From assembly GCA_963556195.1 (NCBI GenBank), contig OY744521.1, positions 133,776,788-133,840,787 of the forward strand: a stretch of 64,000 nt of DNA. The letters run 5' to 3'. Under the pieces are notes generated by a model. It did not search any database and was not told the origin of the DNA. It saw only the letters and a program-made list of their open reading frames with translations. Positions within the stretch are counted from its first letter, which is position 1, and each line of letters begins with the position of its first letter. The position numbers and the translations under genes were made by a program. Shown in pieces: positions 36,138 through 47,882 of the stretch. The stretch comes from Sepiola atlantica. Taxonomy: Eukaryota > Mollusca > Cephalopoda > Sepiida > Sepiolidae.

Positions 36138-36249
36138 ATGGTAATAATCCAGGTGAAAAATATTCTGGATTTAAATTGTCTTTATAGTTTGTCTAGAGTT
36201 TATTTGCTTACTGTGAATAAATAAATATATTCGTTAAATATAACGGGAT

Positions 36250-36260
36250 TAGTAGTAGTA

Positions 36261-36334
<74 letters not shown>

Positions 36335-36481
36335 TATAATAGATACCCCTAATAATTGAGGTGAAATAATGAAAATAATAAATGAATGATAGTAAAAATA
36401 CTAAAAAATACTAAAAGATACTAAAAAATACTAAAAAATATATAACTAAAGATTAACTAGAAAATGCCGGCGTAATTAATT

Positions 36482-36545
<64 letters not shown>

Positions 36546-36690
36546 TAATAATAATACTAATAATAATAATAGATACCCCTAATAATTGAGGTGAAATAAT
36601 GAAAATAATAAATGAATGATAATAAAAATACTAAAAAATATATAACTAAAGAATAACTAGAAAATGCCGGCGTTATTAATTATTATTATT

Positions 36691-36788
<98 letters not shown>
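36250..36788 (+). repeat. Duplicated 233-bp unit containing (TAA)n, immediately 5' of TL7
   Basis: Three (TAA)n tracts (about 36253-36334, 36483-36572 and 36694-36788) are separated by two copies of a unique block. The block starts AGATACCCCTAATAATTGAG at about 36341 and about 36572 and ends ATGCCGGCGT-ATTAATTATTA. The first block has extra ACTAAAAAAT repeats. Block plus TAA tract forms a tandem unit of about 233 bp. The last TAA tract joins directly to the TL7 5' end. Confidence 0.85.
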
Positions 36789-36789
<1 letters not shown>

Positions 36790-36982
36790 GAAGCAAGTGA
36801 AGTGGAGACCATAAGACGATACATGTTAGAAAACAAAACAAAACTTCTCATCTCTCAGGAATGAAGTAGCGAAGAAGTTACAAGCAGAAACAGAAAGAGT
36901 AACCAGACTCCTCACACACATCCCAACAGAAACTATTACAGACCTAAACAACCTGATATATGCAGGGGCAAAATCGGTAAGT

Positions 36983-37399
36983 ATGAAACTAAGTAACGAA
37001 GAGAATGGACAAAAGAGAGGACCGACAAAACCTGGATGGGAAATCAGACTGGAAACCCAGATCACCAAACTTCGGAAAGAAGCTAAAACCGTGAACAGAA
37101 GGAAGGAGGACATGAAACGATTAAGAAGAAAAAATCAGAAACGCAAGGAAAAACTAAATGAGAAACATGAAGAAATAAAACAAAGGATAGCCGCAATAGA
37201 AGGAAGACTGAGACGATACAGGTACAAATCAGAACAGAGCAAACAGAACAGGACCTTTGAAAACAATGAAAGCCAGTTTTACAAAAACGTAAATGGAGAA
37301 AAAACAACGACAGAGCAACCGAACCCAACAGAAACAAAACAATTCTGGAGCAAGATATGGGAAGAACAAAAAAGCACAACAAGAATGGCCAATCGTTGA
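36983..37399 (+). pseudogene. TL7 N-terminal region
   Basis: 138 open codons, very rich in Lys, Arg, Glu and Gln (MKRLRRKNQKRKEKLNEKHE), predicted helical or coiled coil by composition. Ends FENNESQFYKNVNGEK and FWSKIWEEQK, then a frameshift near 37396. Sequence 36860-36982 continues the same frame upstream (VAKKLQAETERVTRLL, NLIYAGAKSV). No zinc finger is seen, so the true N-terminus may be missing. Confidence 0.75.
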
Positions 37400-38643
37400 A
37401 AAACATGAAAGATGAACTGCAAGAAATCGAAGAGGGAACCGAAACAGAAATCAACAAAGAAACGATCAAGAAAACCCTAAGAAAAATGGCAAACTGGAGA
37501 GCACCAGGCCACAATGGAATACATGCATACTAGTTTAAAAAATTCACGACCCTGCATGAAAGCATAGCGCAGAAACTGAGCGGATGTATCCGCAAAACAG
37601 ACATACCAGAATGGATGACGGAAGGAAGAACAACACTAATACAAAAAGACCCCAAAAAGGGAACGACCCGCAGCAACTACAGACCAAAAACATGTCTACC
37701 AATAATGTGGAAAATTCTCACAGCACAACTGAGAGAACAAATCTACACATCCCTGGACAAACGTGGACTGCTCCCCGAGGAACAAAAAGGATGCCGGAAA
37801 GGACAAAGAGGGGCACATGATCTACTATACATTGATCAAAGGACTCTGAAGGAGGTGAAGAGCAGACAAAAGAACATAACCATGGCATGGATTGACTACA
37901 AGAAAGCCTACGACAGAATCCCCCAAACATGGATAATGTAATGCTTAAAAATATACAAGATACCAGACAGGATTATTAATCTCATCCAGAAAGCAATGAA
38001 AACATGGAGACTAAAACTGACAGCCGGAGGACAATACCTGTCTGATATAAAAATACAGAGAGCCATTTTTCAAGGAGACTCTCTATAATCACTACTGTTT
38101 ATAATAGCCATGATGCCACTCAACTACATACTCAGAAAGTGTGATGCCGGATACAGGGTTACGGATACAGAACAATAAATAATGCACCTGATGTACATGG
38201 ATGACCTTAAACTGTTTGCAAAAAACAAAAAAGAACTGGAATAGCTGATAAACACAACCAGGATATTCAGCCAAGATATCCAAATGGAGTTTGGAATAGA
38301 AAAATGTGCACTGCTAGAGATCAAAAGAGGAAAACTGGAAACGACATAAGGTATAGAACTCCCCAACCAAGAGGAGAAAAGGGCGCTAGGAGAACAAGAG
38401 AGTTACAAATACCTGGGAGTTCTGGAAGCAGACACAATCAAATATACAGAAATGAAAGAGAAGATTGGAAAAGAATATCTACGAAGAACAAGGAAACTCT
38501 TAGAAACTAAACTATATTGCAGAAACCTAGTAAAAGGGATAAACACATGAGCTGTATCACTAATAAGATACTCTGGACCATTCATAGGCTGGAACAAAGA
38601 AAAACTCAGGCACCTTGACCAAAGAGCTAGAAAACTAATCACT
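37400..38643 (+). pseudogene. TL7 reverse transcriptase domain
   Basis: Motifs in order: MANWRAPGHNGIHAY then a stop (37531-37533), NYRPKTCLPIMWKIL, motif A AWIDYKKAYDRIP near 37890-37925, and IFQGDSL then a stop near 38087. The active site YMDDLKLFA follows near 38194-38220, then ESYKYLGVLEADTIKY (38400). Stops also lie at 37939, near 38175, 38241, 38347 and 38548. The catalytic YMDD itself is intact. Confidence 0.88.
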
Positions 38644-39564
38644 ATGCACAATGCACTGCACCCAAAAGACGACACGGACAGACTCTACGTGAAAAGAAAT
38701 GAAGGAGGTAGAGGACTGGTAAGTATAGAAGACTGTGTGGAAGACACCAAAAAAGAGCTGGAGAAATATGTAACCCAGAACACGGAAAGACTGATCACCA
38801 CAGCAAGATACACCAGCCCAACAAACAACCCCGGAAGCACTGAACCCAGAAATAAAAAGACAAGAAAGGAAAAGTGGGAAGAAAAACAACTACATGGACG
38901 CTTTATAAGACTTACAAGCGATGAAGCCAATGAAAACAACTGGGCATGGCTAAGAAAAGGAAACCTGAACAGAGAAACGGAATCTCTGCTGACGGCCGCA
39001 CAGAACAATGCGATTAGGACAAACTTTATTAAAGCAAAGAACGATAAAACCCAGGAAAACAGCAAATGCAGATTGTGTGGCCAAAAAAACGAAACGATAA
39101 ATCATATAATAAGTGAATGCAGCAAGCTAGCACAAAGGGAATACAAGAACAGACATGGCAGCATGGGGAAAGAAGTACACCGGGAAATGTGCAAACAACT
39201 AAATTTCGAATATGCAAAAAAACGGTACAAACACAAACCAGAAACTGTACTAGAAAACGAAAAACACAAAATCATATGGGATATGAATGTACAAACAGAC
39301 ACACCCATAACAGCAAGGAGACCGGATATGATAATAATCAACAAGAAAGAAAAATCCTGCAAAATCGTGGACTTTGCCGTTCCAGCAGACCACAGAGTGA
39401 AGATCAAAGAGACGGAAAAGAGAAGGAAATATACTGAACTTGCCAGAGAATTGAAAGGAATATGGAACATGAAGAAAGTCAGTATAACACCAATAATCAT
39501 AGGAGCACTAGGAAAAGTCCATAAAAACATGGAGAAAAGACTAGGAGAAATAGGAATCAAATAG
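38644..39564 (+). pseudogene. TL7 C-terminal half: CCHC knuckle and REL endonuclease, still open
   Basis: 306 uninterrupted codons. The knuckle CRLCGQKNETINHIISEC lies at about 39067-39120 with spacing C-x2-C-x7-H-x4-C. The endonuclease core has RRPDMIIINKKEKSCKIVD at about 39318-39373, that is RPD-x14-D, then FAVPADHRVK. These are the signatures of LINEs with a restriction-like endonuclease (R2, R4/Dong, NeSL, CRE group). A stop at 39562 (GGA to TAG-type change relative to TL2) removes the last 20 or so residues. The Met at 38644 is internal. Confidence 0.88.
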
Positions 39565-40025
39565 ATAACTGAGACCATACAAAGGACAGTAATGATCAAA
39601 ACAGCTACAATCCTGAGAAATGTCCTCGAATGCGGAAACCAACCGACATAAGCAACGAATGGAGAACAAACACATGGAAGCACAAAACAACAGAACCGGA
39701 GAAAATACAACCGCACGAGAGAGGCGCAAGCATAGGCTGATCTCACGAAAATTATGGACAGAGGGTCGAGGAGGGAAAGCGCAAAACCAGACCTCCACTG
39801 GAAGAGCGCGGACAGCTCTGGGACCTTGGGAATGGCCCTTGTCAGCGGGAAATCGTTGGTAGGTGGCTGTTGCGATTACCGCAAGGTCATCAGCGGTGAT
39901 GAGCGAAAAGAGGTGGAGCATACTGGAGGCCTGAGGAGACTTGTTGTCACTCGGACTCCAGGGAATACCACAGGTTGTCGGCAGTGGGTGACCACTGACG
40001 ATGACCAGTGTGATAATTCTTAGTG

Positions 40026-40170
40026 AGTAAATAATAATGATAATAATAATGGTAATAATAATAAAAATAGTAATAATAATAACAATGATAGTGAAAAATT
40101 AATAAATAATAATAGAAGTAGTCATAATGGTGGCAATAATAGTAAAATAAAAACCGTAATAATAATAATA
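40026..40170 (+). repeat. Degenerate (TAA)n tract at the TL7 3' end
   Basis: AATAATAATG, GTAATAATAATAA and AATAATAATAGAAG words with point changes over 145 bp. More decayed than the 5' tract. Confidence 0.85.
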
Positions 40171-40330
40171 TGGTATTTGCTGTTTTCGTTGCGGTAGTTT
40201 TTTCATTTAGAATTTTATTGTTATGTTTTTTTTATTATATTTTCTAAATTTTCACCACAGCTATAGCTTAATCTGAGGGTGTTTTTATTAAAAATAGGGG
40301 AAGGGGGGGAATAAGAAGAGAGAGGATTAT

Positions 40331-40574
40331 AAAAAAAAAAAAAAAAAAAAAGGTAAGTAAGTTGTGGGTGGGAGTGTGAGGAGGTGGGAGTGTGAGGATG
40401 TAAGAATCAGAGGATGAAGGGAGATGACAACTCGAATCTGTTATTCAAGGCAGGGCGAAATTTAGAGATTAGGATAGCTTCCGCTCCATTAGTGTCCGCA
40501 TCCTCAACTCTGTCCGCAATATAGGCCAGCTTCGAATTTCCCTGCTAATAAAAAAAAAAAAAAAAAAAAAGGTC
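40331..40574 (+). repeat. Block of about 200 bp framed by two A20 runs
   Basis: (A)20 runs at about 40331-40351 and 40551-40570 frame a block containing GGTGGGAGTGTGAGGA twice and a CCCTGCTAATAAAAAA tail. It could be a processed, poly(A)-bearing retroposed RNA, but no parent is recognised. Confidence 0.4.
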
Positions 40575-40723
40575 CCATCCTTGGCTTTTATCCACTTCAC
40601 AACTCAAATTCCTTCTCAAGTTTCCAATCTCATTTCTAAAGTCTGAATATATTATTTAGAATAAGTTATCTCCCTTTGACAGTAAATTCAAATTTAGATT
40701 TGAAGAGAATAAATGAAAAAAAA

Positions 40724-40754
<31 letters not shown>

Positions 40755-41236
40755 TAAAGATTGATGAGTCATGTAAAATGAAACATAATCAAATTTAAAA
40801 AATTGGTATATTACTAAACTAATGTTTATAATGTTTTAACCTTAGTTATATGATTGCTTAATGGAATTTTGACGTTTTCTGCGTTCCTACTGCCAATTGT
40901 TTTCCCCTGTAATACGATGATCTGACACCGGTTTTTTCACGTTTTTCCGACCCTCTCGGTCTTCTATTGTTGTCTTCTGATAATGAAAGTTGTTCTTTCG
41001 AAAATTTAAGATTACCCTTTGCCGATCTGTTACTTACCAAAAAAAAAAAAAAATACTATTTGGTATTTAATCAGTTTTCGTGAAATTATTAATAAATCGT
41101 TTTGAGTTTCACTCTCTCCCTGCGTTTATTTCTTTTCACTTTTCCATCTCACGGCAACCACATCGCATTGCTATAGCCTTGGACGACTAATTTACACTTA
41201 CATTTACCAGCAATGCTTCAAGCAAACTACAATCTC

Positions 41237-41239
<3 letters not shown>
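40575..41239. other. Unrecognised DNA with A-rich runs
   Basis: A13 followed by (AAAT)n at about 40715-40757, and A14 at about 41040-41053. Nothing else recognised. Confidence 0.5.

Positions 41240-41321
<82 letters not shown>
41240..41321 (+). repeat. (TA)n microsatellite
   Basis: About 41 TA units. Confidence 0.98.
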
Positions 41322-41325
<4 letters not shown>

Positions 41326-41756
41326 TTTCCGGGTAAAATTCTGAGATAAGAATAGTTTTTCAGAGCTTTTCATCAAAATTAATGACATCATTTTTATCCA
41401 ATTAAATGTTTTAATTTTCATTTTTTTTTAAGATTAAATGGAAAGTCAGGGTATCTTCCTAACTTGATGGCTAATGACTATAAATCAAGAAAAGCACAAA
41501 ATATTTTCAAATGTCAAAACTTATATATATGTCTGTCTCTCTCTATTTTTTACTTACAGTAAAGTGTTCTTGTCATAAATAGTATATATATAATTTCTAA
41601 ATGTTATTGAAGAAAGGATTAAAACGTATCCAATAATTGAAAACTCCCGACGAAGGTATGAGTATGTTAAATACTTACACACCAGTTGATTGAGAATAGT
41701 AAAAACTAAAACAAAACACAGGTTTTTGTTTTATTCTATTCATTTAAAACAAGTCA
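41322..41756. other. Unrecognised DNA
   Basis: Nothing recognised. Confidence 0.5.
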
Positions 41757-43400
41757 TAGTGCGACTGAGACGTAGGGGGGCTGATATTAATTAGGGATCA
41801 TATGTATTGCTGCATCCTGAGTTGTGAGGTGTGCAGTGAGATACTTGGACACATTACATTTAAATGTATGTATGTTAGTATAGCCACTTTCCGGTTTATA
41901 GGGACCTATACAGTGAAAAGGTGTGATTTTGCTGTTTATCAGGTTCGTCGCGGATATTTACATTAAAGGGGAATAAGTGGAGCCTACTGCGTTAAAATAA
42001 TTGTAAAACAAGCAATGGATTCGGTCAGTGCGACAGGGGTCGGATCTTGGTGTACAGTGAGGAGACCTATTGGGTTACAGACTCTTTTTGGATCCTGTCC
42101 AAGCGGGAGTGACTAATGGTTGGTACAGAAGCTCAAATGTGCAAACAATATATCATGCATGGGTGAATAGTGGCGTTGAAAAATATAACATTTTTAGAAC
42201 ATACGTCTATGTATGCATTCGAATTCGTACTACCTGTGAATATTTGTCCGAGAAAGAGTTTGAATGTTGGACTCTCGATAAAGTTAATATAAGCAGTTAC
42301 TTTCAGTGGTTGCTAAGATTCCCTATACTAGTTAAGGAAAAGGAGTTTTTTCTTGGTAGTTTTAAATATAACCATTGATTGTTTGACCTAGTTCACTACA
42401 AACTGAAAGTCATTTAATAAGGATTCAACTATTGCCTTGGATATGTGTGCGTTCGATTTTCCCTCATGTCGAGAATAGAGAGTGGTATCATAAAGAAATA
42501 TACCCATCTCGGACACGATTGCATCAGGTAGGTCGTTCGCAAAAAGATGGAATAATGAAAATGCATTGATAAACCTATCCTGCACAGACGAATTAATATA
42601 GTTATTGAGATTCCCGGCCGTCGGGAACAACTGCGATCTTTCTTTTAGCTGAGGTCTTGATTATATTATATATTACCTTAGTAATAACGTACGAATTGAT
42701 CTTCTTGTGAAAACCTCTATGCCAGACATTGTCAAAGGTTTGGATATACCAAGCGCTTCAGCCCTAGCTTCATCGGCGTTATTCAGTGTATGGTATATGC
42801 GTTCCGAGATAACGGTTAGGAAATCAACAGTAGAAAGGGATTGCCTAAATCCATACGGTTTTTCAGAAAGCATTTTCGAGGTAGCGGATTATTTCTCGAT
42901 TGATTAATAATTCAAAGATTTATTCCCGAAGAGCAGGAATTAGAGGAGATAACTTTGCGGCTGAGTTGTCAGCAGAGTTATTGAAAATGTACTACAGATA
43001 ACATTTTCCCTGTATCAGTGAATAAATATTTGACGAGGCATTTCTTACAGAGTTTGGAGAAGACGGGGACCAGTTAAGCAGAACATTTATTTATTACTAT
43101 AGCACGGATAAGACCAGATCCACGTACTTTGGAGATGTCAAGATTCTTTTTATAATATCAAAGTAATAAGAAAATATGAGGATCAGATCCTCTCGTGTAG
43201 TGTCTGTTCGTAGTGAGAAATTGGTGAGAGAGTGGTCCGTGGGGTCCAGTGTGAAGTTTAAAGCGAATCATTTGGCAAAAAGTTATTTCTTTTAAGTTGC
43301 GACATCGTAGTAGTGGAATTGTTGATTCCCTATTATTCACCACGCAATTCTAGAGGTTTTGGTCGTCTCGGTATACTTACTTTTAGCTGAGGTTATTATA
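41757..43400 (-). mobile_element. JK4: Jockey-type LINE, RT to 3' end
   Basis: Read from 43400 downwards, the copy starts in the endonuclease-RT linker (VVNNRESTIPLL, 43343). It continues with RT motifs: YGFRQSLSTVDFLTVISERI (42870-42800), EARAEALGISKP (motif A, altered), NDLPDAIVSEMGIFLYDTTL (42560-42490). The catalytic FADD has become FLYD. The C-terminal TIHPCMIYCLHI follows near 42170, then the 3' end TFKCNVSKYLTAHLTTQDA near 41860-41830, matching JK1. Multiple stops and frameshifts, and about 40 codons are lost between motif A and the FLYD block. No endonuclease is present. Confidence 0.85.
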
Positions 43401-44668
43401 CTCATAATTTGGAAAATAAACTTTAGTAAAATGTAAATGTAAACCTTACTAAAAACCAAACATTTATTTTATTTTTCTAAACAAAGCGAGACTATCTTAC
43501 CGTTAACAATGTTGCTAGGATGCAGAACAAATCAAAGGCTACTTTTGTGATCAGAGGATAGAAAGTAAAACAAGTGGCATATATAATTCAACAGAAACTG
43601 TGTTCACCATTAGAGTATATTACCCGACGCAGCCACGTAGTATAGACACAGATAAAGATGGTTTATCTATTGGATGATTAAAAAAAGATTATCTCTGAGT
43701 GAGAAATGAAATAAATTAAATCTGTCTAGACAAACAAAACAGTTCGTGGCGATTCGTGACATTAAAATGTTAGAAACTAAAGTAAAAAGCTTAAGAAATA
43801 TATACTGACTGTAAACTTCAAAAATATAACCTAATATTTATTTTCCTGTTAACTTCCGAAGGAGTCAATTTTTTGCATGTTCCTATTATTGCATTAGGGA
43901 ATGAAAACCACGGGATTATTATCAAAATATAAAACATATATGTGCCATATTGATTTAAAAAAAAATGCTGAACTGATTCCAATATCGAAGTATGTGGCTA
44001 AGCTTGAAGAGATCCTGAGTGTTGGGGCAGGCTATTAAAACCTCCGGGTTTCTTCAGACACATATTATTTGAATTTGGAGATTATCTAGTCTAACTTAAG
44101 AATGTTTTAGCCGAAATCAGAAACCAAGCCAGACTTAATAACTGAATATTTGTATTTAATACGAATTGTATTTACCCAGCGTCGTCCAGAAATCATAAAA
44201 CTTTTTTATTCGTTATTTTTGTTTTACTTTTCATGACTAAGATTTTAATTGTTTATCAACATACATTATACATTTCATTGTTTGGGTATTAATTGAACCA
44301 AATTAATATAAAACACTATGTAATGTTTGATAATATAATGGTTTTATAAAATCCTTATTTGTAAACTGATTGGATATAAAGAACTGCCAGCAATGTGCAT
44401 ATTTCAATGCACAATAACATTTCCTGAATATTTTAAAGAACACTTTCAATTTATTTTTAGCAAATGTTCAAAAGTTTTGAGGGGTCGAAAAATATTTTAG
44501 TCCTTTTTATATGATCAACTATTAATCAAAAATTAAATCGCTCATGTATTTATGAAGAAGTCAAAATGCATTCGGGTGGATGAAATTTTTTAATTAGATT
44601 ATAGTTTTTATTACATTTTTCGTTATTGAATATTTATTTTAATAAATCATTGATTAATAATAACAAAA
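43401..44668. other. Unrecognised AT-rich DNA
   Basis: Nothing recognised. Confidence 0.5.
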
Positions 44669-44800
44669 AATAATAGCATGTAAATCACGTAGAGGCGAGA
44701 AACACACATATACAGATATACACTAAAAATAAAGATTGAATGGAAATACCTCATTAATGTCACCCAAACTGATTACAAAATTCATGGTTTCCAGTGATTA
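44669..44800 (+). repeat. Dispersed repeat, copy 1 (GAGGCGAGAAAC type)
   Basis: Shares in order TCACGTAGAGGCGAGAAAC, ATACAGA, GAAATACCTCA and AAAATTCA with 47508-47655. An unnamed interspersed repeat. Confidence 0.65.
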
Positions 44801-45269
44801 AAACAATAGATTTAAGTGAATGTAATTTTTTGGAGCTTAAAAGAATTTTAATTTTTTGGAGCTTAACAAAAAATCGTTTTTATTTGGATGGGGGAGCCAA
44901 AATTAAGCGTTACACTTTTCCCGTATAATGTAAGGAAATAGTGGTGCAATTAAAAAATATAATTTAGAATTAATGAAACGTGTTCATCTCAAACGAGAAT
45001 AAAATAGTAATCAGTGCCTCTTGTTGAGATTCTATGGCGTAATTCCAAAGGCTATTTTCAACCTACGCTTCAAAACGAACCGACGTACAAAGCTATTTTT
45101 GAAAAAGGCTCACAATAATATAAGCTAAGAAAATGCGTTCTATCAGAATTCTGAAAATTTTATTCCAAAGTGCTTGTCCGCATAATTCTATTTACAAGAG
45201 TCAGCAAGCAGAAGCTGTCGCCTGAAAGTTTAGTCATCTGTCTAATATAATTATGCATATTGCTTTCCT
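44801..45269. other. Unrecognised DNA
   Basis: A short direct repeat, AATTTTTTGGAGCTTAA, at about 44825 and 44851. Nothing else. Confidence 0.5.
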
Positions 45270-45272
45270 CCC

Positions 45273-45307
<35 letters not shown>

Positions 45308-45450
45308 GGTCTCTGTCACGCTTTTTTTCCTACAAATCTTTCAATTATTCTCAACATAGTTATCAATCTCTGCCTTAATGCTGTCTATCTCTCTTTCTCT
45401 CTCTCTCTCTCTTTCTATATCTCTCTTGCTAGTTCTCTTTCTTTCTGAGT
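45270..45450 (+). repeat. (CT)n tracts
   Basis: CT-rich arrays at about 45273-45307 and 45387-45426 with interruptions. Confidence 0.9.
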
Positions 45451-45598
45451 TTAAATTTTAACCTTTTTCGGCTTTAGCCTAAACTGCTGTCGTAATCATA
45501 ACCGTGCTAAACCGTGGTCGCTGTTATAGCAGGCCTGTTCACTGGAAAATAACGTCATGCTCTGAAGTTACAAACAGAATCTGTCGAACAGTAAGACT

Positions 45599-45799
45599 AT
45601 GGCTTTTTTACTCCTCCCTTCACTTAGAAATTCATCAAACTTCAGAAAATCAACTAATTTAAATAAAAATGTATACTGCTTGTTAATTAACTGTTACACC
45701 GGCCGTTCTTACATAGGAGAAACTACACCGGTTGTCACTATAAATAGTGCGAGTCACCAGAGACACAGGAAGACAAAGCACAGTCTTGTAACTGTCTAG
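45599..45799 (+). pseudogene. GIY-YIG-like endonuclease fragment, possibly from a Penelope-like element
   Basis: The 66-codon frame contains NVYCLLINCYTGRSYIGET. This fits the GIY-YIG nuclease signature (G/x-[IV]-Y, 11 residues, Y-I-G), with the first Gly replaced by Asn. It is followed after a short gap by a basic His/Arg stretch (SHQRHRKTKHS) like the helix that carries the catalytic Arg and His. In animal genomes such short fragments most often come from Penelope-like retroelements (family knowledge). No RT is seen nearby, so the parent is uncertain; a chance match is possible. Confidence 0.4.
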
Positions 45800-47507
45800 C
45801 CAAGAGCTAGTCAGTTTCTTACTTTGTTAATACACTTGTTAAACCAACCCTCGACTTGACTTCCTTTATTTATTATTTACTGTGGAACAACTTCACAACA
45901 TAAACGATCACTGAATGTAATTTATTTATTACTACATTAGAAATCTTAGTTCAAATTTATTATTTCGTGTAATTTACGTAGGCTAGACATCAAACATTAA
46001 CTTTATACTGAATAATTAAATGTTTTTTTTCGTATTTTTTTTAATTTTTGAAACACGAAATCTTTCTTTGTAAAATAATGTGTTAGATTTAATATTTATT
46101 CCTTGAATAAGTTAATTATTTCCGGATTATTGTTAATATTTGAGTTGATTGGTATGACAACGTTGTCTACATCGAATGAAAATACTAGTATGATAATATC
46201 TCAATAATACAAATCCTTTTTTTAGAGAGTTTTATTGTGTATATGAACATTTCATTATAATTAGTTTTAGCTGAATAATATGAGTTGCTCTCATATCCCA
46301 AATAAATAAGGTTGTTTTATTTTTTTAATACAAAAACACCCTTAATAACGTTATATACCAGAGTATTAAAAAAGCGCATACATGAATGTCTATGAAAATA
46401 AAGCATCGTAGATGTTAATGTTAACAATAAAAAATATTTAAAAATGTAGTTCTCGTATATTACAAAAATAAACTCGAATTCCGTATTAATAACGACCAAA
46501 TAGATAAAAACAGTTTCTTCAATTTATTTATTTAATAAAATATAGTTTCTAAAAAAACAACAAAGTTTATTTTCAATGAAGTAACATTTTTGCCAAAAGA
46601 TTGTAATAAAATATAGATTCTGAAATTGACAGTGATTTGTTTATAATTAAAACTGTTAAAAACGCACATAATAATAAAACTATATTTTATTACAATGTTA
46701 TAATAAGAGTTATTTTTAACTTTAAAATTAATCAAACATGAAAAATCACGAATTCATTAAAGTAACACAAAATCAATCATTCAACTTATGTATAGAACAT
46801 TTATTGTAATAAATTAAAATGTGTGTGCTTTTTGTGCAAAACGAAGTTTTTATATAATATATTAAGAATGGATAATAAATTAAAACAGTTAAGTTTTTCG
46901 GGGAGGGGGTGAATAGAACTTATTAATTAGTCTAAAATTGTATATTTTATCTCGAAATAAACTTATAATTTTCAAACCTTAAATTCGAACTGTAATCACA
47001 GCCGTCGTAAGATAATACAATGGCTTACATTTGAACGTCATGATGGATTAAAATATGTAGTTCGCTTAAAAAAAGGAACTATGTTTGAAAAAATTTACAA
47101 GGTAACAATGATTTCTAAATGAATTAATAATCCTTAGGAGAGTAGCTGTGTTCTTGTTAGTGAATAACGTCAATATAGCAGGAACAATTTAAATAAGAGT
47201 TTCAAATGAATGTATAATCGATGCTGTATATGAATATGTATTCAATACGCACGCATGTGCAATACTGCACGGCATACGTCCGGCCCTGATCGATCGTTCA
47301 TCTGCGAACAACGACCAATGATACAACCAGAAAATCTCGACTAAGTCGTTAGGCCTCCTATAACGACGGCCACAGCTAAGCTCTCTATGTATATATGCCA
47401 TACCCCATATATATTTTATTGTATCTGCGTGTGCCTTTGTTCAATCTAATAGCAAGGGAGTAATACAGTGTTTTAAAAGAAATGTAGTCTGGTGAAAATT
47501 ATAATAA
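45800..47507. other. Unrecognised AT-rich DNA
   Basis: No gene or repeat recognised. Frames near 46317-46735 (minus) and 47189-47401 (minus) have no motif. Confidence 0.5.
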
Positions 47508-47655
47508 AAAATGTGTAAGTCACGTTGAGGCGAGAAACGCGGACATACAGAGAGACACATGAGGAATGAAGTTCAAAGTGTTGTATAGGATTGTTGGAAT
47601 ACCTCACTTATTTCCCCAAAATTAATTGAAAAATTCACAGCCGCCAAGTGAAATC
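47508..47655 (+). repeat. Dispersed repeat, copy 2 (GAGGCGAGAAAC type)
   Basis: Partner of 44669-44800. Here it is followed by AATCGGAGCC and a (GACA)n tract, which may be part of the same repeat. Confidence 0.65.
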
Positions 47656-47721
47656 TGTTTTCTTTTAACAAAATAAAACAAAAATCGGAGCCTCTGCTGA
47701 CTCTCGATTGTCAAATTACGC

Positions 47722-47757
47722 CGGACAGACAGACAGACAGACAGACGGACAGACGAA
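47722..47757 (+). repeat. (GACA)n microsatellite
   Basis: Eight to nine GACA/GACG units following CGCCG. Confidence 0.95.
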
Positions 47758-47829
47758 CAGAGATAGCCCTTATTCAAATGATAACATGCATATAAAATAC
47801 TATATTTCAAATAGCTGCCCCCTTCCTAC

Positions 47830-47882
47830 CGTTGTCGTCGTCGTCGTTATCATCATCAGCATCATCATCATCATCATCATTG
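47830..47882 (+). repeat. (GTC)n(ATC)n compound triplets
   Basis: Four GTC/CGT units then about 12 ATC/ATT units with one AGC interruption. Confidence 0.9.

Larger units (their letters stand above)
36789..40025 (+). mobile_element. TL7: best long copy of the TAA-associated REL LINE
   Basis: This is an R2/R4-Dong-like non-LTR retrotransposon of about 3.2 kb. Order of parts: a basic, helix-prone N-terminal region (36860-37399), the RT (37400-38640), the post-RT segment GGRGLVSIEDCVED, knuckle and REL endonuclease (38644-39620), and a 3' UTR of about 0.4 kb. It ends GTGTGATAATTCTTAGTGAG before a degenerate TAA tract at 40025-40170. A (TAA)n tract also precedes it. At least eight in-frame stops and one frameshift near 37396 disable it, but the last 306 codons are open. 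Relative to TL2 its 3' UTR lacks about 38 bp near 39830. In the parent element the endonuclease would nick target DNA and the RT would copy RNA there (family knowledge). Confidence 0.92.
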
